This document shows positions 52,477 to 61,837 of a DNA stretch of 64,000 nt, in pieces. The translations under genes were made by a program, and so were the position numbers. Source of the DNA: Qipengyuania_B sp965214525 (GTDB taxonomy: Bacteria; Pseudomonadota; Alphaproteobacteria; Sphingomonadales; Sphingomonadaceae); the NCBI GenBank assembly GCA_965214525.1, contig OZ243959.1, positions 806,001 through 870,000 of the forward strand, written 5' to 3'. The notes beneath the pieces were generated by a model that searched no databases, was not told where the DNA came from, and worked only from the letters and a program-made list of their open reading frames with translations. The stretch's first letter is position 1; the number at the start of each line of letters is the position of its first letter.

Positions 52477-53460
52477 CTATTCCGACGCAGATTGCATGGC
52501 GTGGTGCCGTCGCTCAATGGCATCCCAAATGGCGCCGGCGGTATCGGACCCGTTGAAACGGTCGATCGCGACGATCCCGGTTGGGCTGGTCACATTGATT
52601 TCGGTCAACCAGTGCCCTGCGATGACGTCGATCCCGACGAAAACCAAGCCCCGACGCTTGAGTTCCGGGCCGATGACGCTGCAGATCTCCACCTCGCGAT
52701 CTGTCAGCGTCGCTGCTTCGGCGTAACCGCCTTGCGCGAGGTTGGAGCGGAACTCCCCCTTCCCCGGTTTGCGGTTTATCGCCCCAGCAACCTCCCCATC
52801 GACCAATACGATGCGTTTGTCACCTTGTGCGACTTGCGGAAGAAACGCTTGTATCATATGCGCTTCGGGCCAGAGACGATCGAACAATTCCATCAGAGCG
52901 GACAGATTGCTGCCGTCCGCATCGATCTTGAAAATCGCCTGCCCGCCATTGCCATGCAGCGGCTTGACGACGATGGCACCATGCTCGCGCTGGAATGCGC
53001 GGACGGCCGCAAGCTCGCGGGTAATCAGCGTGGGCGGCATGAATTGGGCGAAGTCGAGCACCAGCATCTTCTCTGGTGCGTTGACGACCGCGCGCGGATC
53101 GTTGACGACCAAGGTACGCCCCTTCAATCGATCGAGCAGGAACGCTGCGGTGATATATCCAAGATCGAACGGCGGATCCTGCCGCATCAAGACGACGTCC
53201 ACGTCAGTTGTCAGGTCGATCTTACGCGCTTCGCCGGCCTTGAAGTGTTCGCTCTCTTTCCGACGAACCTCAACCGGTCGCGCTATTGCCGTCAGCCCCC
53301 CCGCCCCGGAGCCACCGATGCTGTAGGCAAGCGCCCGCACGTCGTAATGATACATGACATGGCCCCGATCCTGCGCACTCAGCATCAGCGCGAACGACGA
53401 ATCGCCTGCGATGTTGATCGTTTCCATCGGGTCCATCTGGGCGGCAACGCGCAGGGACAT
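52477..53460 (-). CDS. gshB: Glutathione synthetase
   Basis: 327 residues. It is an ATP-grasp enzyme: QMDPMETINIAGDSSFALM at the start, VMRQDPPFDLGYI, VKPLHGNGGQAIFKI (ATP-binding Gly-rich loop) and FVGIDVIAGHWLTEINVTSPTG. It joins gamma-glutamylcysteine and glycine. It follows yraN by 10 bases and precedes dedA, as in many alphaproteobacteria. Confidence 0.96.
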   Translation of the reverse strand: MSLRVAAQMDPMETINIAGDSSFALMLSAQDRGHVMYHYDVRALAYSIGGSGAGGLTAIARPVEVRRKESEHFKAGEARKIDLTTDVDVVLMRQDPPFDLGYITAAFLLDRLKGRTLVVNDPRAVVNAPEKMLVLDFAQFMPPTLITRELAAVRAFQREHGAIVVKPLHGNGGQAIFKIDADGSNLSALMELFDRLWPEAHMIQAFLPQVAQGDKRIVLVDGEVAGAINRKPGKGEFRSNLAQGGYAEAATLTDREVEICSVIGPELKRRGLVFVGIDVIAGHWLTEINVTSPTGIVAIDRFNGSDTAGAIWDAIERRHHAMQSASE

Positions 53461-53470
53461 CAGCTATTCC

Positions 53471-53821
53471 TCAGGGTTGCCATGCGTTCTCGATATGGCG
53501 CGGAGACATGCCGGGGGCAAGCAGGACGACGTCTATACGTTGGTCTTCGCCGGCAGTTGCATATTCATGGGCAACGATTTGGCTGGCGGCGGCTACGCGG
53601 GCAAGCCGCCGCTCGTCGATAGCCAGATCGAGATCGGCCACGCTTTTGCGCCATTTCACTTCGACGAAAGCAATGCAATCGGCGCGTTTCATGACAAGGT
53701 CGATTTCGCCTGCCGCAGTTTTCCGACGTCGGTCCAGGATTGCCCACCCCTGCTCGGTCAGCCATTGTTCGGCAAGGCGTTCCCCGCGACGTCCTTGCTG
53801 TTCTGCCATCTGCCGCTTCAT
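53471..53821 (-). CDS. yraN: YraN family endonuclease-like protein (UPF0102)
   Basis: 116 residues. GRRGERLAEQWLTEQGWAIL and the Glu-rich GEIDLVMKRADCIAFVEVKWR match UPF0102, a restriction-endonuclease-like fold with the D/E-ExK core (EIDL ... FVEVKWR). Role in DNA repair is suspected for the family. Its ATG overlaps the rsmI stop by 4 bases (ATGA). Confidence 0.9.
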   Translation of the reverse strand: MKRQMAEQQGRRGERLAEQWLTEQGWAILDRRRKTAAGEIDLVMKRADCIAFVEVKWRKSVADLDLAIDERRLARVAAASQIVAHEYATAGEDQRIDVVLLAPGMSPRHIENAWQP

Positions 53822-54663
53822 GCTCCGCGTAGCACCACTGCGCGGGAATACAGCGTCTTGCGGTCTTCCCCCGTCTGTTGGGCGACCAAAGCCGCCGCCT
53901 GCGACGGTTTGTGATCCTGCATCGCGCTGAGCAACGCCGCGTCGACATCGACAGGCGCGGGAGTTCGCGTAGCGGGGGCAAGCAGTAGCACGATTTCCCC
54001 TTTAGCAGGCCGGCGCTCATAATGTTCAACCAACGCAGCTGCTTTGTCGATCCGACATTCCTCGTGCAGCTTGGTCAGCTCGCGCGCCACGGCAACGGTC
54101 CGGTCTGGCCACGAGGCGTTGATCGCCGATAACGTCTTGAGAAGGCGTGGGGCGGTTTCGTAGAAGATCGCCGTAGCCTCCAGCCCACCCCATTGGGCGA
54201 GATATTCGCGCCGTGCCTTGTCCTTCGACGGCACGAAGCCAGCGAATACGAACCTGTCGTTCGGCAAGCCCGACATCGTCAATCCCACAATCGCCGCGCA
54301 TGGTCCGGGAAAACTGGTCACCGGAATGCCGGCGATCCGTGCTGCGCGCACCAGGCGATAGCCTGGATCGGACACCAGCGGCGTGCCCGCATCGCTGATA
54401 AGTGCGACCGCCTGCTCGTGCATAGCCGCAAGCAGCCGCTCGCGATCCTCGTCGGAGCTGTGATCGTCATAGCGCCAGAGACGCTTCTTCAGGCCGAGGT
54501 GCTGCATCAGCTTGCCCGCGACCCGGGTATCTTCGCACGCGACCAGATCGCAACGACGCAGCAAGTCGATACAACGCAGCGTTATATCGCCAAGATTGCC
54601 AATCGGCGTGGCCGCGATATACAGCCCGGACGACAATCGTTGGTTGAGTGGCGGAGCGTCCAT
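53818..54663 (-). CDS. rsmI: 16S rRNA (cytidine1402-2'-O)-methyltransferase RsmI
   Basis: 281 residues from the ATG at 54663 (MDAPPLNQRL); the longer upstream frame runs into the divergent gene and is not coding. GLYIAATPIGNLGDITLR, ACEDTRVAGKL and ALISDAGTPLVSDPGYRLV are diagnostic. It methylates the 2'-O of C1402 in 16S rRNA. It diverges from the LpoA-like gene with a 41-base gap; the rsmI-lpoA-yraN grouping recalls yraL-yraM-yraN of E. coli. Confidence 0.95.
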   Translation of the reverse strand: MDAPPLNQRLSSGLYIAATPIGNLGDITLRCIDLLRRCDLVACEDTRVAGKLMQHLGLKKRLWRYDDHSSDEDRERLLAAMHEQAVALISDAGTPLVSDPGYRLVRAARIAGIPVTSFPGPCAAIVGLTMSGLPNDRFVFAGFVPSKDKARREYLAQWGGLEATAIFYETAPRLLKTLSAINASWPDRTVAVARELTKLHEECRIDKAAALVEHYERRPAKGEIVLLLAPATRTPAPVDVDAALLSAMQDHKPSQAAALVAQQTGEDRKTLYSRAVVLRGA

Positions 54664-54704
54664 CGTTCCGGCTTCTTGAACCACGAAGCCCAGGAGCGGC
54701 AAGC

Positions 54705-55868
54705 ATGAAGTCCATCTTTCTCGACCGGCGCAAGATGATACTAGCCGCAGCGTCGGCGATGCTTGGCGGTTGCCAGGTAGTGCCGAAGGCTCCCCCGCCG
54801 CCGCGGGCACCCATGCCGAAAGCCGCCCCAACGCCCAGCGCGACCAGCTTGCCCAGCGATCAGCGTCGGCATCGCGTGGCGCTGCTGTTGCCCATGTCGG
54901 GCGAGAATGGCGCCGTGGGTCAGTCGATTGCCAACGCCACCACGATGGCGCTTCTTGATACCAACGCACAGGATTTGCGGATAACCACCTACGATACAGC
55001 TGGCGACCCGCAGGAAGCCTCCCGGCGTGCCATCGATGATGGCGCGCAATTGATCCTGGGCCCCCTCATGAGCACCAGCGTGGGGCCGGTTGCTGCCATT
55101 GCGCGACCGGCCAATGTCCCGGTTGTTTCCTTCTCCAACGATGCGGCCGTATCTGCGCCCGGCGTGTTCATAATGGGTCATCTACCGGGGCAATCGATCA
55201 CCCGCTCGGTCAGCTATCTTGCCAAGGACGGGAAGACTCGGTTCGGCGCTCTCATTCCCGAGGGCGAATATGGCAAACGCGCCGAAGCCGCCCTTAAGGA
55301 AACCGTGCTGGCGAACGGTGCCGGGCTTGTATCTGTCGAACAATATTCGCGCGGCAACACATCGATTATCAGTGCGGCGCAACGGTTGCGAACGGGCGAC
55401 CGGCCCGATGCCGTGCTCATCGCGGACGCCGTAGAGTTGGCAAGTCGCGGCGCGGCGGAACTGCGCAAGAGGCGTTCCGATATCCAGATCATCGGAACCG
55501 AGTTGTGGAGCGGCGAAAATTCCGTTGTCCGCACGCGGGCTCTGGACGGCGCGTTGTTCTCAGCCGTGTCGGACGGCCGATACCGCCGGTTCCGCGACAG
55601 TTACGACGCGCGCTTCGGTTCCCCGCCCTTCCGCATTGCCACTTTGGGATACGATGCGGTCTTGCTGACCCTCAAGATCGCCAATGATTGGCCGATGGGC
55701 AGTCCGTTTCCTGCAGAAGCAATGTACGATCGCGGCGGATTCCTCGGCAGCGATGGGGCATTTCGTTTCCAGCGCAACGGACTTGTCGAACGCGCCATGG
55801 AAGTGCGCCAGATTCGCGACGGCAAGATCGACGTGGTGGACCAGGCACCGGAGACCTTTGCGGATTGA
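54705..55868 (+). CDS. LpoA-like lipoprotein (penicillin-binding protein activator, type 1 periplasmic fold)
   Basis: 387 residues from the ATG at 54705, with AGGAG ahead. The signal ends in a lipobox (MLGGCQVV), followed by a Pro/Ala-rich linker and a type 1 periplasmic-binding fold (HRVALLLPMSGENGAVGQSI, DGAQLILGPLMSTSV, VPVVSFSNDAAV, FGALIPEGEYG). This domain is the activator half of LpoA; the N-terminal TPR half of the E. coli protein is absent. Position beside rsmI and yraN supports the call. It probably acts on PBP1a in the periplasm. Confidence 0.85.
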   Translation: MKSIFLDRRKMILAAASAMLGGCQVVPKAPPPPRAPMPKAAPTPSATSLPSDQRRHRVALLLPMSGENGAVGQSIANATTMALLDTNAQDLRITTYDTAGDPQEASRRAIDDGAQLILGPLMSTSVGPVAAIARPANVPVVSFSNDAAVSAPGVFIMGHLPGQSITRSVSYLAKDGKTRFGALIPEGEYGKRAEAALKETVLANGAGLVSVEQYSRGNTSIISAAQRLRTGDRPDAVLIADAVELASRGAAELRKRRSDIQIIGTELWSGENSVVRTRALDGALFSAVSDGRYRRFRDSYDARFGSPPFRIATLGYDAVLLTLKIANDWPMGSPFPAEAMYDRGGFLGSDGAFRFQRNGLVERAMEVRQIRDGKIDVVDQAPETFAD

Positions 55869-55925
55869 CGTGGTCAACTGTGCTTGTCCTAACGACTTTC
55901 GAGGCGCGCTCGGCTAGAACGCGCT

Positions 55926-57917
55926 ATGGCTGACGATCTGTTCAAAAATCCTGTCGCAAACGGTTCGCAATACGATGCTTCCGCGATCGAAGTGCTTGAA
56001 GGACTGGAGCCTGTCCGTAGGCGGCCGGGAATGTATATTGGCGGCATCGACGAACGCGCGCTGCACCATCTTGCCGCCGAAGTTATCGACAATGCCATGG
56101 ACGAAGCGGTGGCCGGCCATGCGACCCGGATCGAGGTTTCGCTGGAAGAAGGTCCCGAGGGCACGGCCGGAAGGTTGATCGTCAGCGACAACGGGCGCGG
56201 CATACCTGTTGAGGAACATCCCAAGTTTCCCGGCAGATCGACGCTAGAGGTGATCCTGTCCACATTGCATTCGGGCGGCAAGTTTTCCGGGAAGGCCTAT
56301 GCTACCAGTGGAGGCCTGCACGGAGTGGGCATTAGCGTCGTCAACGCCTTATCCATGGAGACGAGCGTCGAAGTAGCGCGGGACAAGCAGCTTTATCGTC
56401 AGCGTTTTTCGCGGGGGGAAGTGCTTGGCTCCTTAGAGCAACTTGGCTCAACGCCCAACCGCCGCGGGACGACCGTAAACTTCGTCCCCGATCCGCAAAT
56501 CTTCGGTGAGCGCAAGTTCAAACCCGCTCGCCTGTTCAAGCTTGCGCGATCCAAAGCCTACCTGTTCGCAGGCGTAGAAATTCGGTGGAAGTGTGCCGAG
56601 ACTTTCGCCAGCGCTGAAGCACCTGCAACGGCGACGTTGAGATTTCCCGGCGGGCTGGCCGACCATCTTGCGGAGCAGCTCGGCGATCGCGAATGCGTGA
56701 CGGCGGTGCCGTTCGCAGGCAATCAGGACTTTCCCGACGACCAGGGACGCGTGGAATGGGCAATCGCTTGGCCGTTGTTCTCCGATGGTTCGTATTCGTA
56801 TTACTGCAACACCGTCCCTACCCCCGACGGCGGCACGCACGAACAGGGCTTGCGCGCCGCCCTTGCGCGAAGCCTGCGGTCATTCGGCGAATTGACGGGT
56901 CAGAAAAAGGCAAAGGACATCTCGGCCGATGATGTAATGAACGGGGCCGAAGTCATGCTGTCCGTCTTCATTCGCGATCCCCAATTTCAAAGCCAGACAA
57001 AGGACCGGTTGACCTCCCCCGATGCGAGTAGGCTGGTCGAGAACGCCGTTCGGGACCACTGCGACCACTTCCTTGCCGACAACATGGATCGCGGCAAGGC
57101 ATTGCTTGGCCAGATCATGGAGCGAATGGACGAGCGCCTGCGCCGCAAGGCGGAACGCGAGATCAAGCGCAAGACAGCGACAAACGCCAAAAAGGTGCGG
57201 CTGCCCGGCAAACTTACTGATTGCAGCGGGGAGGGCCCCGGGGAAACCGAATTGTTCATCGTTGAAGGCGATAGCGCCGGAGGCAGCGCGAAACAGGCGC
57301 GTAACCGCAAGACACAAGCGATCCTTCCGATCCGCGGCAAGATATTGAACGTCGCATCGGCCAGCATGGACAAGATCCGTGCCAATAGCGAAATCGCAGA
57401 TCTTGTGCTCGCCATGGGGTGCGGAACGCGAACGGATTGCGACCCGCAGACCTTGCGATATGACCGTATCATCATCATGACCGACGCAGATGTCGACGGC
57501 GCCCATATCGCAACCTTGTTGATGACGTTTTTCTTTCAGGAAATGCCGGAATTGGTTCGTCGGGGGCATCTGTTCTTAGCGCAACCACCCCTGTTCCGCC
57601 TCACTGCGGGCAAGGAAAGCCGTTATGCCCGTGATGAGGCCCATCGCAAGGAATTGGAAGCGACCGTGTTCAAGGGGCGCAAGGTCGATGTCGGCCGTTT
57701 CAAAGGTCTGGGCGAGATGAACCCGGGGCAATTGCGTGAAACCACCATGGACCCGGTGAGCCGCTCATTGATCCGCATCACCCTACCCCAGGAATTCGAG
57801 CAGCGTGCGGTCGTGAAGAATCTCGTCGATCAATTGATGGGCCGCAACCCCGAACATCGCTTCAATTTCATTCAGAACAATGCCGGCGAACTCGACCGCG
57901 ACTTGATCGATGCATAA
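55926..57917 (+). CDS. parE: DNA topoisomerase IV subunit B
   Basis: 663 residues. The GHKL ATPase part has EVIDNAMDEAVAGHA and GRGIPVEEHP. The TOPRIM domain shows FIVEGDSAGGSA and MTDADVDGAHI. The end VDQLMGRNPEHRFNFIQNNA is ParE-like and the length matches ParE; GyrB is longer. It decatenates chromosomes together with ParC, which is not in the window. Confidence 0.95.
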   Translation: MADDLFKNPVANGSQYDASAIEVLEGLEPVRRRPGMYIGGIDERALHHLAAEVIDNAMDEAVAGHATRIEVSLEEGPEGTAGRLIVSDNGRGIPVEEHPKFPGRSTLEVILSTLHSGGKFSGKAYATSGGLHGVGISVVNALSMETSVEVARDKQLYRQRFSRGEVLGSLEQLGSTPNRRGTTVNFVPDPQIFGERKFKPARLFKLARSKAYLFAGVEIRWKCAETFASAEAPATATLRFPGGLADHLAEQLGDRECVTAVPFAGNQDFPDDQGRVEWAIAWPLFSDGSYSYYCNTVPTPDGGTHEQGLRAALARSLRSFGELTGQKKAKDISADDVMNGAEVMLSVFIRDPQFQSQTKDRLTSPDASRLVENAVRDHCDHFLADNMDRGKALLGQIMERMDERLRRKAEREIKRKTATNAKKVRLPGKLTDCSGEGPGETELFIVEGDSAGGSAKQARNRKTQAILPIRGKILNVASASMDKIRANSEIADLVLAMGCGTRTDCDPQTLRYDRIIIMTDADVDGAHIATLLMTFFFQEMPELVRRGHLFLAQPPLFRLTAGKESRYARDEAHRKELEATVFKGRKVDVGRFKGLGEMNPGQLRETTMDPVSRSLIRITLPQEFEQRAVVKNLVDQLMGRNPEHRFNFIQNNAGELDRDLIDA

Positions 57918-58005
57918 GGCCAAGGACCGCTTTGGCACCCTTGCCGTGTAACCCGGTCCCGCCTAACAGGTTCGCAAACTTATCAGATTGAAAGATTTCG
58001 CGCCC

Positions 58006-58854
58006 ATGACGCAACGCTTCGAAGGAACCAATTCCTACATCGCCACCGATGACCTGAAGGTTGCGGTAAACGCCGCCGTTGCGTTGCGCCGTCCGCTGTT
58101 GGTCAAGGGCGAACCGGGTACCGGCAAGACGGTGCTCGCTCAAGAAATTGCCGACGTCGTGAACGCTCCGCTGATCGAATGGAACGTGAAGTCGACGACC
58201 AAAGCTCAGCAGGGCCTGTACGAATACGATGCGGTTGCTCGCCTGCGTGACGGCCAGTTGGGCGATGAACGCGTGCACGACATTTCGAATTACATCAAGC
58301 GCGGCAAACTGTGGGAGGCATTCACGTCCGACAGGCTGCCAGTGCTGTTGATCGACGAGATCGACAAGGCCGACATCGAGTTCCCGAACGACTTGCTGCA
58401 AGAACTCGATCGAATGAGTTTCGACGTTTACGAAACGTCAGAGCGCATTGAAGCCGCCGAACGGCCGATCGTCGTCATCACTTCGAACAACGAGAAGGAA
58501 TTGCCCGACGCCTTCCTTCGCCGTTGCTTTTTCCATTACATCAAGTTTCCCGAACGCGATACCATGCAGGCGATCATCGATGTGCACTTTCCCGGCATAC
58601 AGAAGACGTTGGTCAAGAAAGCCATGGACGTTTTCTATGAGTTGCGAGAAGTCCCGGGGCTCAAGAAGAAACCCTCGACGAGCGAACTGCTCGATTGGCT
58701 GAAGCTGCTATTGAACGAGGACATGCCGCTCGAAGTGCTGCAGGACCAGAACCCCAACAAGGCGATTCCTCCCCTGCACGGTGCCTTGCTGAAGAACGAG
58801 CAGGATGTCATGTTGTTCGAACGCCTCGCATTCATGGCGCGGCGACAAAGCTGA
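58006..58854 (+). CDS. MoxR-family AAA+ ATPase
   Basis: 282 residues from the ATG at 58006; an in-frame TTG at 57988 is possible. Walker A is GEPGTGKT at 35-42, Walker B VLLIDEIDKAD, and the arginine-finger region LPDAFLRRCFFHYI. MoxR proteins are chaperone-like partners of VWA proteins. The usual partner, a CoxE-type VWA gene, is present at 61838 but is separated by a 2.8-kb chemoreceptor gene on the other strand. Confidence 0.92.
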   Translation: MTQRFEGTNSYIATDDLKVAVNAAVALRRPLLVKGEPGTGKTVLAQEIADVVNAPLIEWNVKSTTKAQQGLYEYDAVARLRDGQLGDERVHDISNYIKRGKLWEAFTSDRLPVLLIDEIDKADIEFPNDLLQELDRMSFDVYETSERIEAAERPIVVITSNNEKELPDAFLRRCFFHYIKFPERDTMQAIIDVHFPGIQKTLVKKAMDVFYELREVPGLKKKPSTSELLDWLKLLLNEDMPLEVLQDQNPNKAIPPLHGALLKNEQDVMLFERLAFMARRQS

Positions 58855-58869
58855 CCATATGGAAACGTC

Positions 58870-61698
58870 CTACCGATGGTAGGATAGCTGCAGGCTTCCC
58901 CATTTGCGGCCATCGAGCCGAATGGCGGCATATACGCTCTGACAAGCAGCGGCGCCTTCATACGCGCCATCTTTTGGCAAAACGGCAACGATATAATCCG
59001 CGTCTGACCGCCCGGCTTTCAGATTGCTATCAGTTACTCGTAACTGTCCTTCGGCGGGCGAATATTGCCGCGGATCGCGGCTATCGGACCAGACCCTGGA
59101 AGCGGCGGCGGGAACATACCCATTAACGTCAACACAACTGGCATCGAAAACGCTCGTTTCGGCTGCGATGATGTCTTTTAGAACGGGACGCCAGTTTGTG
59201 TCCGTCCAATGCGACAAGCGTGTCGTGAACCGGGTAGGTTCGCTGCCAGCTACCGGACGATAATCTGGGTCGAAGATCTGAGCGCTCGACAACGCTCCCC
59301 CGGCGAGACCTTGTTCCAGTCGATCGACCAGCGTCGCTGCAAACCTTTGCGCTAGCAAGACAACGTCTCTGTCCGTTGGCGAAAGCCCTGCGTGAACCAG
59401 CTGATCGAACATGTCGCATACCGTCACGTCGAGCGAGCGGATGCGATCGTTGACTTCCTGTAAATCTGTCTCGTTCGAGCGTGAAGTCTTCCCGAAGTCC
59501 TTCAGCACTCGCCTGACCTTTTGAACGTGGTCGGAAATGGTGATGGTCGAATTGGCGATCTGTTCGTTTTGCCGATCCACGTCTTTGACAAGAGACGCGG
59601 CGCTGGCCATCGTGCGATCGATCAGAGACACAGAGCGGGAGGCGTCCTGGCTGCCGATTGCTCCCTTCTCCATTTGTTGGACAACCTGATCGGCGCCCAC
59701 TTTCAACTTGTCGATAGTAAGACCTATCTGCTCGGTGGCGCTGCGGGTTTGCCGCGCGAGCGTTTTTACTTCCAAGGCAACGATTGCAAAACTGCGACCA
59801 GCTTCCCCGGCCCGGGACGCCTCGATCGATGCGTTCAGAGCAAGGATATTTGTGGTTTCGGCGATTTCGTCAATATCTTGGGCGCAGCGTTTCACCTGTT
59901 CCATGGCAGAAGCAAACCCGGTGACATGTTCGCCCAGTTTGCCGACAAGATTTATTAATCCCGTTATCTGCGCCAATGATTGTTCAATCTGCTTCGTTCC
60001 TTCGGCGAGCCGACCGAGCGCGCTTCCGGAAAGACTGCGCGCCTTGTTACTGGCGTGATCGACCCGGTCCTGATCAGCTTCCAACTGTGCAGTGGTCGCG
60101 AGCAACGCATCGTGTTCGTCGCGCAAATGCTCGGACGATTCGATAACTTGCGCGACCATCACCGTGACATTCTGGCACCCGAAGATTACTTCGCTGCAAC
60201 TGTCCGGTATTCGCTCTAACGCATCGCCTGCCGCCAAGCCTTCGAACGGGACTGCTTCGCTCGTCAATTGCCCGTCGGTATCCGACTTGGTCTCATGTTC
60301 GGGCAATACATAGGCGACCTCAAGGTCACCCCAACGACGCCCGGCCAAATGAAGCGGAACAAAGACGTTTCTGACGATATTGTAGGTCTTGCCGTCCCCT
60401 TCCTGGCGGTAAACGGCCATCATGAACGGGGCGGCGCTTTCTTTCGCCTTTCGATCGATCGCTTCCAGTATGATGCGCCCGTTGCGGCAATACAGGGTAT
60501 CGTGCGTTACGTCACCGACAGGCGCGCGCGACCTATCGGACATATGGGTAGGCAGATAACCCCGCATATCGGTACAGGCCGCTGCGAAAATACGTGGGTC
60601 GGATTGCACGACGGCATCGAGACAGGCCTGCCAGCACTCATCTGCCCATTCCATTATTGCGTGCCGATAACGTGGTGGATTGCTTCCTTCGATCAGTTCG
60701 TAGGCATCGTCGAAGAAATCTGCGGAAGTAACCTCGCCGTTGTCCATCGCTTGGTGAGCGATGCTTTCGATAGCCCTCGCTTGTTCGACAGCGAGTCGGA
60801 CCATGAACGTATCGGCGGGAGCCATGCCGGACTTGACCAAACTGTCGAACATTTCGCTTGCCTTCAATTCCAAGGCAACGAACTGGTCATGCGCTAGATG
60901 AAGTCTGCTATCACTCACGACTACGGCTGCATCGAAATCTGCAAGGACGCCGCCTACCTGTTCCACCAGGCTGCTGATGGTCGCAATCGAGCGGGTGATC
61001 TGCTCGTTCTCATCATCGACCTCGCCGACTAATATCCCGACGCCGGTGATGATGCGTTGAATGTTTTCGACACCGGCATTTGCTTGCGCGCTTGCCAGCG
61101 CCCCAAGCTCGATCTGACGAACAACTTCCCTGGCTTCGGTCGCAAGATGATCGACGGTACGGGCGATCTCACCGGTCGCCGCACGCGTGTTTGCAGCGAG
61201 CACCTTCACTTCTGTCGCGACGTTGGCGAAGCTGTGCCCTGCTGGTCCCGCACGGGCAGCCTCGATCGCTGCGTTGAGAGCCAAGATGCCGGTCGTCTCC
61301 GCAACTTCCTCGATATGGCGCGAACTTCGACGAACCTGCTCCATCGCTTGGGAGAAATGGGCAATGTGAGCATTCAGATTCGTGACCAGGCAAAGCAGTC
61401 CGGATATCTCTTCCAGAGAAGTATGGATGAGGCGGGTGCCTTCCGTCAGACGGTCGAGAGCACGTTCGGATAGCAATCGTGCCTCGTCACTGGCTTGAGC
61501 CACGCGATCCTGATCTTCATGCAACGCCTGGATGGTTCTACGCAGCGCATCGTGCTCTTCGCGTAGAACGCGAGACGAACCCATGACACCGGATATGATC
61601 CCCACCACATCCATGCAATCGATCGTCACGTTCGCGCAAGTCGCCGCGACCTGATCAAGCAGCATCGTATCAGGAACGGTGATAGGTGAATGATGCAA
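58870..61698 (-). CDS. Soluble tandem-duplicated methyl-accepting chemotaxis protein
   Basis: 942 residues, no membrane helix. Two complete receptors in one chain: unit 1 about 21-468, unit 2 about 501-942. Each has an antiparallel MCP hairpin (tip ETTGILALNAAIEAARAG at 134-151 and ETTNILALNASIEASRAG at 614-631), then a sensor-like C-terminal domain (GYLPTH ... GRRWGDLEVAY and GYVPAA ... GRKWGSLQLSY). The units align at a constant 480-residue offset through the hairpin. Identity is 29/50 at 41-90 against 521-570, 34/50 at 131-180 against 611-660, and clearly lower in the C-terminal domains. The start is a TTG at 61698 with AGGGGG upstream; the next ATG (61665) has no ribosome site. No CheA, CheW, CheR or CheB gene is in the window. 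Confidence 0.9.
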   Translation of the reverse strand: MHHSPITVPDTMLLDQVAATCANVTIDCMDVVGIISGVMGSSRVLREEHDALRRTIQALHEDQDRVAQASDEARLLSERALDRLTEGTRLIHTSLEEISGLLCLVTNLNAHIAHFSQAMEQVRRSSRHIEEVAETTGILALNAAIEAARAGPAGHSFANVATEVKVLAANTRAATGEIARTVDHLATEAREVVRQIELGALASAQANAGVENIQRIITGVGILVGEVDDENEQITRSIATISSLVEQVGGVLADFDAAVVVSDSRLHLAHDQFVALELKASEMFDSLVKSGMAPADTFMVRLAVEQARAIESIAHQAMDNGEVTSADFFDDAYELIEGSNPPRYRHAIMEWADECWQACLDAVVQSDPRIFAAACTDMRGYLPTHMSDRSRAPVGDVTHDTLYCRNGRIILEAIDRKAKESAAPFMMAVYRQEGDGKTYNIVRNVFVPLHLAGRRWGDLEVAYVLPEHETKSDTDGQLTSEAVPFEGLAAGDALERIPDSCSEVIFGCQNVTVMVAQVIESSEHLRDEHDALLATTAQLEADQDRVDHASNKARSLSGSALGRLAEGTKQIEQSLAQITGLINLVGKLGEHVTGFASAMEQVKRCAQDIDEIAETTNILALNASIEASRAGEAGRSFAIVALEVKTLARQTRSATEQIGLTIDKLKVGADQVVQQMEKGAIGSQDASRSVSLIDRTMASAASLVKDVDRQNEQIANSTITISDHVQKVRRVLKDFGKTSRSNETDLQEVNDRIRSLDVTVCDMFDQLVHAGLSPTDRDVVLLAQRFAATLVDRLEQGLAGGALSSAQIFDPDYRPVAGSEPTRFTTRLSHWTDTNWRPVLKDIIAAETSVFDASCVDVNGYVPAAASRVWSDSRDPRQYSPAEGQLRVTDSNLKAGRSDADYIVAVLPKDGAYEGAAACQSVYAAIRLDGRKWGSLQLSYHR

Positions 61699-61837
61699 GC
61701 GCTGCCCCCTGAGTTGGCAACCGCATTAGGCATTCATGAATAACATTTGGTAAAGGTAGCGCTTACAGGTGTTCGAGCGGCGGCAGAAGGTGTTCTAAGG
61801 CTGGCGCCAATGGCCAAGTTCGGTTATCGAAAAAGCG

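Noticed and set aside
54664..54969. Longer N-terminus for rsmI
   Set aside because: The extension covers the divergent LpoA-like gene start and has no family similarity; RsmI homology begins at about 54645.
58870..61698. That the duplicated receptor is really two adjacent genes joined by a sequencing error
   Set aside because: The frame is continuous through the junction (about residues 469-500), the linker is a plausible acidic/Ser/Gly spacer, and no second ribosome site or start codon was obvious; assembly error cannot be fully excluded from sequence alone.
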